15,021 bases of DNA from an uncultured Oscillospiraceae bacterium (GTDB taxonomy: Bacteria > Bacillota > Clostridia > Oscillospirales > Ruminococcaceae), in the NCBI GenBank assembly GCA_934444765.1, contig CAKSDC010000027.1:1-15021 (forward strand), given 5' to 3'. This document shows positions 7,077-13,738 of this stretch, one piece after another. Below the pieces are notes generated by a model. That model was not told the origin of the DNA, did no database searches, and saw only the letters and a list, made by a program, of their open reading frames with translations. Every line of letters starts with the position of its first letter. The stretch's first letter is position 1. The position numbers and the translations under genes were made by a program.

Positions 7077-7922
7077 ATGAAGTTTAAACAGACTATCATT
7101 ATTTCATCTTTAGGAGCTTTACTGGTTGGGGCAACGTTACCATGCGTGGTATCGGCAACTGGTGATAGCTCAAACGAGGTAACCGTTCGTATAGAAGGTA
7201 TCTCTAATAACCTATACTACGATACCGTAGACCTTTCTAAAGCTACTGACCTAAAGACTGTAGCTGACGTTCTTAACTATGTTGATGAACAAGACGACAA
7301 CTTAACCATTACTGGTATCGCTGATAACTATATAACCGACGTAAACGGCGAAACTGCTGGTAAGTTCGGAGGATACGACGGCTGGCTATACAGAGTAAAC
7401 GACACCGAACCTAACGTAGGTGTGGGTGACTACACTATCTCTAATGGGGATAACATAGTACTATACTATGGCGACCCTTTCGGTGTGGGTATGCAATATC
7501 CTAACGTTGAACTTAAAGATAATGTGTTGACCGTTACCAGCTCCGATGCAGTATACGACGAAAACTACAACGCTACTTATGTTACTAATCCTATTTCCGA
7601 TTTAACCGTGTACTGGGATTGCAATGGTTCTGTTACCACCTATACTACTAATGAACAGGGTCAAGTTACCATAGACGCTAAACTTTTAACTAAGGGTAAA
7701 CACAACGTCGCAGTTAGTAAAGTTAGCGAAAGTGGTATTCCTTTAGTACTTAGACTTCCTAAAGACTACACCGTTGAAGTTACTACTACCATTGGCGAAA
7801 GCACCACAGTTGGCGATAGCGAACCTACTGGTGTTCGTGGAGATATAAACTACGACGGTAAGGTTACTACTGTAGACTTACTACTATTAAAGAAGTATCT
7901 ACTTGGAATAGTTAAGTGGTAA
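7077..7922 (+). CDS. Secreted DUF4430 (transcobalamin-like) protein with C-terminal half-dockerin
   Basis: 281 residues. Order: signal peptide (about 1-27, ending VVSA); a DUF4430 domain (about 35-135) with TVADVLNYVDE, then GGYDGWLYRVNDT, GVGDYTISNGDNIVLYYGD; a second beta-rich domain (about 142-236); a short Thr/Ser linker; and a single dockerin repeat (253-281, GDINYDGKVTTVDLLLLKKY). DUF4430 resembles the C-terminal beta-domain of the animal B12 carriers transcobalamin and intrinsic factor. Because it is governed by a cobalamin riboswitch, a role in binding cobalamin or other corrinoids at the cell surface is the best inference. A complete dockerin has two repeats; here the second calcium loop is absent. 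The last 118 bases are about 91% identical to the end of the next gene. An intrinsic terminator follows, so it is monocistronic. Confidence 0.85.
   Translation: MKFKQTIIISSLGALLVGATLPCVVSATGDSSNEVTVRIEGISNNLYYDTVDLSKATDLKTVADVLNYVDEQDDNLTITGIADNYITDVNGETAGKFGGYDGWLYRVNDTEPNVGVGDYTISNGDNIVLYYGDPFGVGMQYPNVELKDNVLTVTSSDAVYDENYNATYVTNPISDLTVYWDCNGSVTTYTTNEQGQVTIDAKLLTKGKHNVAVSKVSESGIPLVLRLPKDYTVEVTTTIGESTTVGDSEPTGVRGDINYDGKVTTVDLLLLKKYLLGIVKW
7805..7922 (+). repeat. Half-dockerin cassette, copy in the DUF4430 gene
   Basis: Codes for the shared tail (SEPTGVRGDINYDGKVTT and on to the C-terminal Lys-Trp). It aligns without gaps to 8825-8942 at an offset of 1020 bases with about 11 mismatches; the genes are unrelated upstream of it. 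Confidence 0.8.
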
Positions 7923-7948
7923 TAGCTTAATTTTAAATATAACAGAAC

Positions 7949-7990
7949 GGCACTATGCAAGGGTTATCCTTTGTATGGTGCTATTTTTAT
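7949..7990 (+). terminator. Intrinsic terminator after the DUF4430 gene
   Basis: GGCACTATGCAAGG (7949 onward) pairs with CCTTTGTATGGTGC (to 7981) with several G-U pairs around a small loop, followed by TATTTTTAT. It ends the riboswitch transcript before the next promoter. Confidence 0.78.
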
Positions 7991-8043
7991 ACACTTTGTG
8001 AAATATTACTAAAGATTTGCTCTAAGTTTGTGCATATTGTATA

Positions 8044-8072
8044 TTGACTTATTATTTTCAAAGTGATATACT
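8044..8072 (+). promoter_or_regulatory. Sigma-A promoter of the half-dockerin gene of unknown function
   Basis: TTGACT (8044-8049), 17-base spacer, TATACT (8067-8072), about 78 bases before the ATG. The leader holds a palindrome CTTTTAG-TG-CTAAAAG (8103-8118) and no riboswitch that I can recognise. Confidence 0.7.
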
Positions 8073-8150
8073 GTATTTATAGTAAACGAACTAATGTTTG
8101 CACTTTTAGTGCTAAAAGAGATATTTTAAATATGAAAAGGAGAAACTGTT

Positions 8151-8942
8151 ATGAAAAACTTTAAAAAGATTTTAGCCACTGTTATGGCTTTAGCTACTTT
8201 AGGTTGTGTATCTGCTATGCCTACATACGCCGACTATACCTATGGTGACTACTACAATATGAGTGATGTTCAAAAGGACGAAAACAGAGTAGATAGGTCT
8301 GCTTTTGAAACAGTTCTTGAAGAAAATGGATACACTTATAAAGATGTAATATTTAACGAAGCAAAAAATACTTCTACTGTAGTATTTGCAAATGGAAACA
8401 CTTTAACTTTACCACTAAACGTTACAGAATTAATACTTTCAAGTAAAATAGAAAATCCTCGCAAAGAAGCTGTTATATATACCGATGATGAAGGCAATAC
8501 TGTAGATACAAGTGATAATTGTTATTATGTATTAGGCTATGCTATAAGTTATACTCATACATATAAATATACAGGTGATATTGAAAAAGACTATAGATAT
8601 GATGATGAAAATCGAGAAGCAGTCTATACTCCATTAGGCGATAGTGTTACTCTACCAGACGGTACAGTATTAAACTGTGAAGGTCTTGTTGATGTACAAG
8701 CAGTATATGACCTTAACGGCAAGTATATGGGCTTTAGAGTATCTACATCAGGTGCTGAAGAAGGTACTTTTAGTGATATATACACAGTATCTTCCGATAG
8801 CAACGTTACTGTAGGTAATAGTAACACAGTAGGCGAAAGCGAACCTACTGGCGTTCGTGGAGATATAAACTACGACGGTAAGGTTACTACTTTAGACTTA
8901 CTCTTACTAAAGAAGTACTTACTTGGAATAATTAAATGGTAA
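8151..8942 (+). CDS. Secreted protein of unknown function with C-terminal half-dockerin
   Basis: 263 residues. A clear signal peptide (about 1-27, MKNFKKILATVMALATLG, cut after TYA) precedes a mature region of about 200 residues that I do not recognise. That region is acidic, tyrosine-rich and probably beta-rich, and has two cysteines (near 124 and 178), which could form a disulfide. A Ser/Thr linker leads to a single dockerin repeat (233-263, RGDINYDGKVTTLDLLLLKK), nearly identical to that of the preceding gene. The ribosome binding site AAAAGGAGAAA is well placed before the ATG at 8151. The gene has its own promoter and no cobalamin aptamer, so B12 control is not shown. Its position and shared tail suggest it works with the DUF4430 protein; this is inference only. 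Confidence 0.8.
   Translation: MKNFKKILATVMALATLGCVSAMPTYADYTYGDYYNMSDVQKDENRVDRSAFETVLEENGYTYKDVIFNEAKNTSTVVFANGNTLTLPLNVTELILSSKIENPRKEAVIYTDDEGNTVDTSDNCYYVLGYAISYTHTYKYTGDIEKDYRYDDENREAVYTPLGDSVTLPDGTVLNCEGLVDVQAVYDLNGKYMGFRVSTSGAEEGTFSDIYTVSSDSNVTVGNSNTVGESEPTGVRGDINYDGKVTTLDLLLLKKYLLGIIKW
8825..8942 (+). repeat. Half-dockerin cassette, second copy
   Basis: Partner of 7805-7922. Most differences lie at codon third positions or in synonymous leucine codons; loop residues are unchanged and one residue differs at the loop (Val versus Leu before Asp12), consistent with selection on the protein. Confidence 0.8.
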
Positions 8943-8967
8943 TAAGTTGGTCTTTGATATAATAAAA

Positions 8968-9000
8968 TAGCACTATGTCAATACGTTTGGCATAGTGCTA
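8968..9000. terminator. Stem-loop between convergent genes
   Basis: TAGCACTATG (8968-8977) and CATAGTGCTA (8991-9000) form a perfect 10-bp stem. It lies 25 bases after the plus-strand stop. The better T-run (TTTTATTA) follows it on the minus strand, so it may serve both directions. Confidence 0.65.
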
Positions 9001-9014
9001 AACTATATACACAA

Positions 9015-9042
9015 AACGGAACGCTAATGATAACGTTCCGTT
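9015..9042 (-). terminator. Intrinsic terminator of the transglutaminase-like gene
   Basis: On the minus strand AACGGAACG (9034-9042) pairs exactly with CGTTCCGTT (9015-9023), followed by TTGTG, nine bases after the TAG stop codon at 9051. With 8968-9000 it makes a double terminator between two convergent genes. Confidence 0.72.
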
Positions 9043-9050
9043 CTATTAGT

Positions 9051-10256
9051 CTAATAGTAGTATACACTGTCTACTAAATAGGTATAGTTATCGTCGTCGT
9101 AGTCTTCTAAAGAGTCGTAGTAGTAGCAACCGTTGTAATCTTGGTCAGGAACTATGTAACCGCACCAGATATAGTTACCATTAATGGCTAAAAGTTGGTC
9201 GTTAGACTTAGCACCTCTTCCACTGTTACAAGCATCGTAGTTAAGCCAAGCGTCGCCAACAAGAACTTGGTTCCAATAGTGTACTCCGCTACCCTGTGTA
9301 CCGTATACTATTCGAGAAGTATAACCAGCCTGTCTAAATAGGTAGTCTTGTAAAGAGGCAAGATAGTAGCAACTTGCGGAACTATTATTAATAGTATACA
9401 AAGCAAAGCAAGACCAACCAGTAGCATTAACGCTTGAAACGGATGGATTGTAGTCTACTATTTGCTTAGTAACGGTATCGTTAGTAGCACTAAAGTTCAA
9501 AGTAATTCCGTCGGAGATGTGTTTGTACCTATGATAACTTCTCATATATGAGTATATTTGGTCTGGTGTATTGCAAGAAGATAGTACCATGTTAGCTTTA
9601 GTTTTAAGTAGACTATTAGCAATACCCGTAGCATCTATAACCCATTCTCCGACTATACAGTTGTGCATAAGTACGGCTGTATCACGATTAAAGTAGTAGT
9701 TGTTACCGTCTATTTGGTGTATACCTTTAACGGCTTTAAAAGTAGTATCATCAAAGTAGTAAAAATCTTCACCTACAGTAACCCAACCAGATACTAATTG
9801 ACCGTTTTGGTCATAGTAAGATAAAGAACCGTCTTGATTAGTAGTCAATCCCGTTAGAACTGGTTCAGTGGTAGTTGTGGTAGTATCTGTAGTAGTAATA
9901 GTAGTTACAGTAGTAGTGGTATTGATATCATCGCTTTGACCTATAGTAATAGGTGGAATTATACCCAGTAATACTTTTTTAAGGTATATCAGTTCAGCAG
10001 TAGTAGTCTTTCCGTCGTTATTGACATCAAAAGGATAATAGTTTACGGTTATATCTGCACCCAGTAGATACTTTTTAGTAAGTATTAAATCGGCAGTAGA
10101 AATTTTTCCGTCCCCATTAAAGTCTCCTGAATATAGTGTACTACTTCCAACACTATCGCCAATAGCCTCTTGTTGATTAGCCTTTGTAACTAAACCTTGT
10201 ACCGAAAACAACATGGTAAAAGAAGTTAGTACAGCTAATGCGTTTTTAAGTTTCAT
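9051..10256 (-). CDS. Secreted transglutaminase-like protein with N-terminal dockerin and cell-wall-binding repeats
   Basis: 401 residues. Order: signal peptide (about 1-27); two-repeat dockerin (about 43-100) with loops DFNGDGKISTAD and DVNNDGKTTTAE; a Thr-rich linker (110-132); choline/glucan-binding-type repeats (about 138-200: SYYDQNGQLVSGWVTVGEDFYYFDD and the following YYFN unit); and a transglutaminase-like papain-fold domain (about 210-370). The catalytic triad can be read as Cys296 in SASCYYLASL, His326 in GVHYWNQV and Asp341 in LNYDAC. Family members are peptidases or amide-crosslinking enzymes; which of these it is cannot be told. The tail is Asp/Tyr-rich. The wall-binding repeats could hold it to glycans while the dockerin docks to a scaffold. 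It has a perfect promoter and ends with TAG, unlike the TAA of its neighbours. Confidence 0.87.
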   Translation of the reverse strand: MKLKNALAVLTSFTMLFSVQGLVTKANQQEAIGDSVGSSTLYSGDFNGDGKISTADLILTKKYLLGADITVNYYPFDVNNDGKTTTAELIYLKKVLLGIIPPITIGQSDDINTTTTVTTITTTDTTTTTTEPVLTGLTTNQDGSLSYYDQNGQLVSGWVTVGEDFYYFDDTTFKAVKGIHQIDGNNYYFNRDTAVLMHNCIVGEWVIDATGIANSLLKTKANMVLSSCNTPDQIYSYMRSYHRYKHISDGITLNFSATNDTVTKQIVDYNPSVSSVNATGWSCFALYTINNSSASCYYLASLQDYLFRQAGYTSRIVYGTQGSGVHYWNQVLVGDAWLNYDACNSGRGAKSNDQLLAINGNYIWCGYIVPDQDYNGCYYYDSLEDYDDDNYTYLVDSVYYY

Positions 10257-10299
10257 AATAGTTATAGAACCCCTTTCGATATAGTAGTATATAATAGTA

Positions 10300-10328
10300 A
10301 TTATAGTACTATTAGTTTAATATGTCAA
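10300..10328 (-). promoter_or_regulatory. Consensus sigma-A promoter of the transglutaminase-like gene
   Basis: On the minus strand, TTGACA (10323-10328), 17-base spacer, TATAAT (10300-10305): exact consensus, about 44 bases before the ATG. No convincing promoter was found for the divergent plus-strand small gene that starts at 10381; its promoter must overlap this region. Confidence 0.85.
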
Positions 10329-10380
10329 TAGTTGCGATATATGACTATTAATAGTAACACATCAATATAGGAGGGGCATT

Positions 10381-10560
10381 ATGAATACTTGTCAATTAAC
10401 TACTTTTGTTACTGCTTTAGCTAACTTTTTAGCCTGTCGTCTAACCGATGACGAACTGAATATGTTAGCAGTAATAACTACTCAATTAGGTGATACCTTA
10501 GATACTATAGCCACTCAACGTGAGATATGCAACAACAAGCCAGTATTGAATAATCAATAA
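10381..10560 (+). CDS. Small conserved-looking protein, DUF6774-like (59 aa)
   Basis: A 59-codon frame with a very strong TAGGAGGGG ribosome binding site (about 10367-10375) and a terminator ten bases after the TAA. The product starts MNTCQLTTFVTALANFLACR, continues LTDDELNMLAVITTQLGDTL and ends with a Cys in REICNN. The pattern (Cys near the start, a hydrophobic helix ending in AC, then a 'DDEL..LA....QLGDTL.TI..QR..C' helix) matches, from memory, small proteins of the DUF6774 type in Firmicutes; the exact family name is the uncertain part. No signal peptide or clear membrane segment. Function is unknown. It is divergent from the transglutaminase-like gene and convergent with thiW. Confidence 0.78.
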   Translation: MNTCQLTTFVTALANFLACRLTDDELNMLAVITTQLGDTLDTIATQREICNNKPVLNNQ

Positions 10561-10569
10561 TAGTCAAAT

Positions 10570-10607
10570 AAAGGATACTATATATTCAAATTAACATAGT
10601 ATCCTTT
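10570..10607. terminator. Bidirectional intrinsic terminator between the small gene and thiW
   Basis: AAAGGATACTAT (10570-10581) and ATAGTATCCTTT (10596-10607) form a perfect 12-bp stem with a 14-base loop; the ends of both arms are A/T runs, so it can act in either direction for these convergent genes. Confidence 0.78.
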
Positions 10608-10611
10608 AACT

Positions 10612-11115
10612 TTAGTTATCAATATTCTGTTTTAGACGTTCTAAAGTGTTCGTCTTAGATAGTATAGCTAATAGTACAATAGCTATAATAGTTCCGCCAC
10701 ATGAACTAATGAAAAACGGTATAACATAAGCGAACAGTGTAGCCTGTTTTCCCAATACGTATACTACTATAGGATAAGCTAACGTTCCGCCTATTATACT
10801 CGTACCGAATAGTTCACCTATACACGCAAGGGGATACTTTTTAGTAACTTTATACAGTATTCCGCTAAGTAATGCACCGCACATACTACCAGCAAACGCT
10901 AACGGTGTACCCAATCCTAACAGATTACGTAAACATGAAGATACAAACGCTATAGCTACTCCATACCATGGACCTAATAACACTGCGGATAGTATGTTTA
11001 TCAGATGTTGCACGGGACAACATTTAGATACTCCTAACGGTATATACACCATAGAACCCACTACACATAGTGCAGTTAGTATTCCTGATAGCACTAACTT
11101 TTTAGTCTTATTCAT
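10612..11115 (-). CDS. thiW: ThiW, substrate-binding (S) component of a thiazole ECF transporter
   Basis: 167 residues, an integral membrane protein with about five or six hydrophobic helices. The N-terminal stretch (VLSGILTALCVVGS, then PLGVSKCCPVQHLINILSAVLLGPWYG) and the middle (LRNLLGLGTPLAFAGSMCGA) are characteristic of ThiW, the S component predicted to bring in the thiazole precursor of thiamine (hydroxyethylthiazole) together with a shared energy-coupling module. No EcfA or EcfT gene lies nearby, as is usual for group II ECF systems. ThiW genes are commonly under a TPP riboswitch, but here only 28 bases separate it from the preceding dockerin gene and no TPP aptamer is seen. An AAAAAGGAT ribosome binding site precedes the ATG. 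It appears to be the last gene of the upstream operon. Confidence 0.85.
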   Translation of the reverse strand: MNKTKKLVLSGILTALCVVGSMVYIPLGVSKCCPVQHLINILSAVLLGPWYGVAIAFVSSCLRNLLGLGTPLAFAGSMCGALLSGILYKVTKKYPLACIGELFGTSIIGGTLAYPIVVYVLGKQATLFAYVIPFFISSCGGTIIAIVLLAILSKTNTLERLKQNIDN

Positions 11116-11143
11116 ATATATGTGATATCCTTTTTATATAGTA

Positions 11144-13657
11144 TTATAGAGTATCCACTACACCTAATAGATACTTCTTTAAAGATAGTAAATCAGCAGT
11201 AGATACTTTTCCGTCCTCATTGATATCGGCAGAAGTGAACTGTTGGTCAGAAAGTTCCGTAATACCCAGTAAGTACTTCTTTAAAGATAGTAAGTCAGCA
11301 GTAGATACTTTTCCGTCTAAGTTTACATCGCCCTTTATAATATCGTCTACTGTGCTATAGTGAATGTTAGCAGAAGTTAGACTATCGTTACCAGTAGCTA
11401 TAGTTATGTTGTCCCAATCTTCCTTAGTGCTATCGTAGTATACGTCAGATAAAGAAGTACAACCGCTAAATGCAAGAGTTCCCACTTCTGTTACGGACTT
11501 TGGAACTGTAACGGTCTTTAAACCCGTACAGAGTGCAAAAGCACCATTTGGAACAGTCTTTAAGCCGTTAGGTAGTGTAATATCCGTTAGAGAAGTACAA
11601 CCACTAAATGAATAGTCGCCTATAGTTTCTACATCGTTAGATAGACTAACCTGTTCTACCTTGTTGCAGTTTATGAATGCGTTATCGCCTATACTGGTTA
11701 CGCCGTCTTTAACTACTATAGAAGTGATATCTTGTGCATGGTCGCTCCATGGAGCTTTGGATAGTAGAGTATAGTCTTCCATATTGCCAGTACCAGAGAT
11801 AGTCAATACTCCCTTATCATCTAAAGACCACGTTAAGTCTTCACCACAAGTACCACTATCTACCACGGTATCAGTACTTGAACCGTTATAGTGAATGTTA
11901 GCAGAAGTTAGACTATCATTACCAGTAGCTATAGTTATGTTGTCCCAATCTTCCTTAGTGCTATCGTAGTATACGTCAGATAAAGAAGTACAACTACTAA
12001 ATGCAAGAGTTCCCACTTCTGTTACGGACTTTGGAACTGTAACGGTCTTTAAACCCGTACAGAGTGCAAAAGCACCATTTGGAATAGCTTTTAAGCCGTT
12101 AGGTAGTGTGATATCCGTTAGAGAAGTACAACCACTAAATGAATAGTCGCCTATAGTTTCTACATCGTTAGATAGGCTAACCTGTTCTACCTTGTTGCAG
12201 TTTATGAATGCGTTATCGCCTATACTGGTTACGCCGTCCTGAACTACTATAGAAGTGATATCTTGTGAATAGTCGCTCCATGGAGCTTTGGATAGCAGAG
12301 TATAGTCTTCCATATTGCCAGTACCAGAGATAGTCAATACTCCCTTGTCGTCTAAAGACCACGTTAAGTCTTCACCACAAGTACCGGACTTATCATCTAC
12401 TGGATTACTGTTAGTCTTAGCAGATACACTAATAGTGTAATCGTTAGTAGAGTGTTCGTCACTACTACTTACTCTTACATAATACTTTCCTGAACTTAAA
12501 CCTTTTGCCGTTAGAGTAGCACTTTCAGTATCGCCTGAAACTTCCATAGTTTGAACAGGTTCACTTACTATACTAAGTGCAGAGTTGTATATAGATACCT
12601 TCCAATAGTTAGAAGTACTATCTAATACAGAGTGTTTTAGAGTAACTGTAACGTCGGAAGTATCGTCTATATTAAAAGAGTAGTAGTCTAAATCGGCTAT
12701 AGTGCCTATGCTACCAGTATAAGGAGTATCTAAATCGATAGCGTTTGCAGTGATAGTAGTATCGTTAGGTTCAGTTTCCTTGTTAGTATCGTCGTTAGTG
12801 TCTTGTTTAGTAGTAGTGATAGTAAACTTGTAGTCTTCATCACTATAGTTTAGTAGTCCAGCAGATACTTTCAAGTAATACTTACCTGCTTTTAGATTAG
12901 TAGTATTAGAAGTATTTTCTTCTCTACCGTTTAGTTCCCAAACGCTCGATAACTGTTCGTCACTATCATAGATAGTAGCGTTCCAGTATATGCCATACTG
13001 TTCACCTATGACTTCCCTATTGAAGTTTAAAGTAACGTCGCTGTCTTGGTCTAACGTGAAGGAGTAGTAGTCTACGTCTTCTTTAGTGGATAGCGAACCA
13101 GTATATTCAGTAGATAGTTCTATAGGGTTAGCGTTAGAAGTAGTATCGTTTAGTTCCTTTTCGTGGTTGGAAGCCTGAGAATAGTTTACAGTTAGTTGAT
13201 AGTCTCTTGATACTTCCTCAACAGATAGTCCTAAAGTAACGGTAGATACTTTAATATAGTAGTCGCCCTTAGCAAGACCTACACCGTTTACGGTGGTAAG
13301 TTCCTCATCGGAGTTTAAACGCCAAGAAGCTACTTCTTGTAGACTGTTATCGTATGAATATAGTTTAATATTCCAGTATACACTGGTGTTAGTGTTAGAT
13401 ATTACGTCCCTTGCAAAGTCTAAACTTACTATACCGTCGTCGTCTAAAGAAAACTTGTACCAATTTTCATCAGAGAAGTTTTCTATAGTATCCACATAGG
13501 TTTTGTTTAGATATACTTTAGTAGCGTTATCCATAGTGGAGTTATCACTATCGGCATATACCATAGTACCGTTTAAACCTTGTTGATACGTTGGTATAGC
13601 AGTACCAAATATAGTTAATACAGATACACCACATAATACTTTTTTCCAAACTTTCAT
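11144..13657 (-). CDS. Large secreted protein: three PPC domains, duplicated BspA leucine-rich repeats, C-terminal dockerin
   Basis: 837 residues. Order: signal peptide (about 1-35, ending VYA); three pre-peptidase C-terminal (PPC) beta-sandwich domains (about 42-158, 166-282, 294-412), each with a 'YYSF.ld...dvt....' strand and a closing 'L..GkYY(l/v)(k/r)VS' strand; two nearly identical BspA/LRR_5 blocks (424-590 and 601-767), each opening with SGTCGEDLTWSLDDKG and APWSD; and a full dockerin (about 775-835) with two DxNxDGKVSTAD loops. PPC domains normally accompany secreted proteases or bind glycans, but no protease domain is present, so this looks like a binding or structural subunit of a dockerin complex. 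The ribosome binding site AAGGAGGAC supports the start. No clear promoter lies in the 81 bases upstream, so it is probably cotranscribed with the upstream membrane protein. Confidence 0.88.
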   Translation of the reverse strand: MKVWKKVLCGVSVLTIFGTAIPTYQQGLNGTMVYADSDNSTMDNATKVYLNKTYVDTIENFSDENWYKFSLDDDGIVSLDFARDVISNTNTSVYWNIKLYSYDNSLQEVASWRLNSDEELTTVNGVGLAKGDYYIKVSTVTLGLSVEEVSRDYQLTVNYSQASNHEKELNDTTSNANPIELSTEYTGSLSTKEDVDYYSFTLDQDSDVTLNFNREVIGEQYGIYWNATIYDSDEQLSSVWELNGREENTSNTTNLKAGKYYLKVSAGLLNYSDEDYKFTITTTKQDTNDDTNKETEPNDTTITANAIDLDTPYTGSIGTIADLDYYSFNIDDTSDVTVTLKHSVLDSTSNYWKVSIYNSALSIVSEPVQTMEVSGDTESATLTAKGLSSGKYYVRVSSSDEHSTNDYTISVSAKTNSNPVDDKSGTCGEDLTWSLDDKGVLTISGTGNMEDYTLLSKAPWSDYSQDITSIVVQDGVTSIGDNAFINCNKVEQVSLSNDVETIGDYSFSGCTSLTDITLPNGLKAIPNGAFALCTGLKTVTVPKSVTEVGTLAFSSCTSLSDVYYDSTKEDWDNITIATGNDSLTSANIHYNGSSTDTVVDSGTCGEDLTWSLDDKGVLTISGTGNMEDYTLLSKAPWSDHAQDITSIVVKDGVTSIGDNAFINCNKVEQVSLSNDVETIGDYSFSGCTSLTDITLPNGLKTVPNGAFALCTGLKTVTVPKSVTEVGTLAFSGCTSLSDVYYDSTKEDWDNITIATGNDSLTSANIHYSTVDDIIKGDVNLDGKVSTADLLSLKKYLLGITELSDQQFTSADINEDGKVSTADLLSLKKYLLGVVDTL
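11357..11857 (-). repeat. Intragenic duplication, LRR block B
   Basis: Encodes residues 601-767 of the 837-residue protein. It matches 11888-12388 at an offset of 531 bases (177 codons); 161 of 167 residues are identical by eye. Confidence 0.88.
11888..12388 (-). repeat. Intragenic duplication, LRR block A
   Basis: Encodes residues 424-590, partner of 11357-11857. The six differing residues include Tyr/His, Ser/Ala and Gln/Lys near the N-cap. A ten-residue linker separates the blocks. Confidence 0.88.
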
Positions 13658-13702
13658 AACAAATGTCCTCCTTATGTTTTAGGTGTGTATATCAACGCTT
13701 AT

Positions 13703-13729
13703 AGTGTGCTGAAAGATATTCAACACACT
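13703..13729 (-). other. Intergenic stem-loop within the surface-protein operon
   Basis: On the minus strand AGTGTGTTGAA and TTCAGCACACT (arms 13719-13729, 13703-13713) form an 11-bp stem with one G-U pair and a five-base loop, just after the stop of the upstream gene. No T-run follows, so it is more likely a leaky terminator or mRNA-processing element than a full stop. Confidence 0.5.
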
Positions 13730-13738
13730 AATAATACG

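Noticed and set aside
7923..8150. Second cobalamin riboswitch before the unknown half-dockerin gene
   Set aside because: No GCCACUG-like core or B12-box-like sequence was found; the gap is filled by a terminator, a promoter and a small palindrome.
11116..11143. TPP riboswitch in front of thiW
   Set aside because: The gap is only 28 bases and no CUGAGA-type THI element is seen in it or at the end of the preceding gene.
11144..12388. CRISPR array or satellite repeat
   Set aside because: The repetition is coding: two LRR blocks of 167 codons and two dockerin loops, all in frame, not short repeats with unique spacers.
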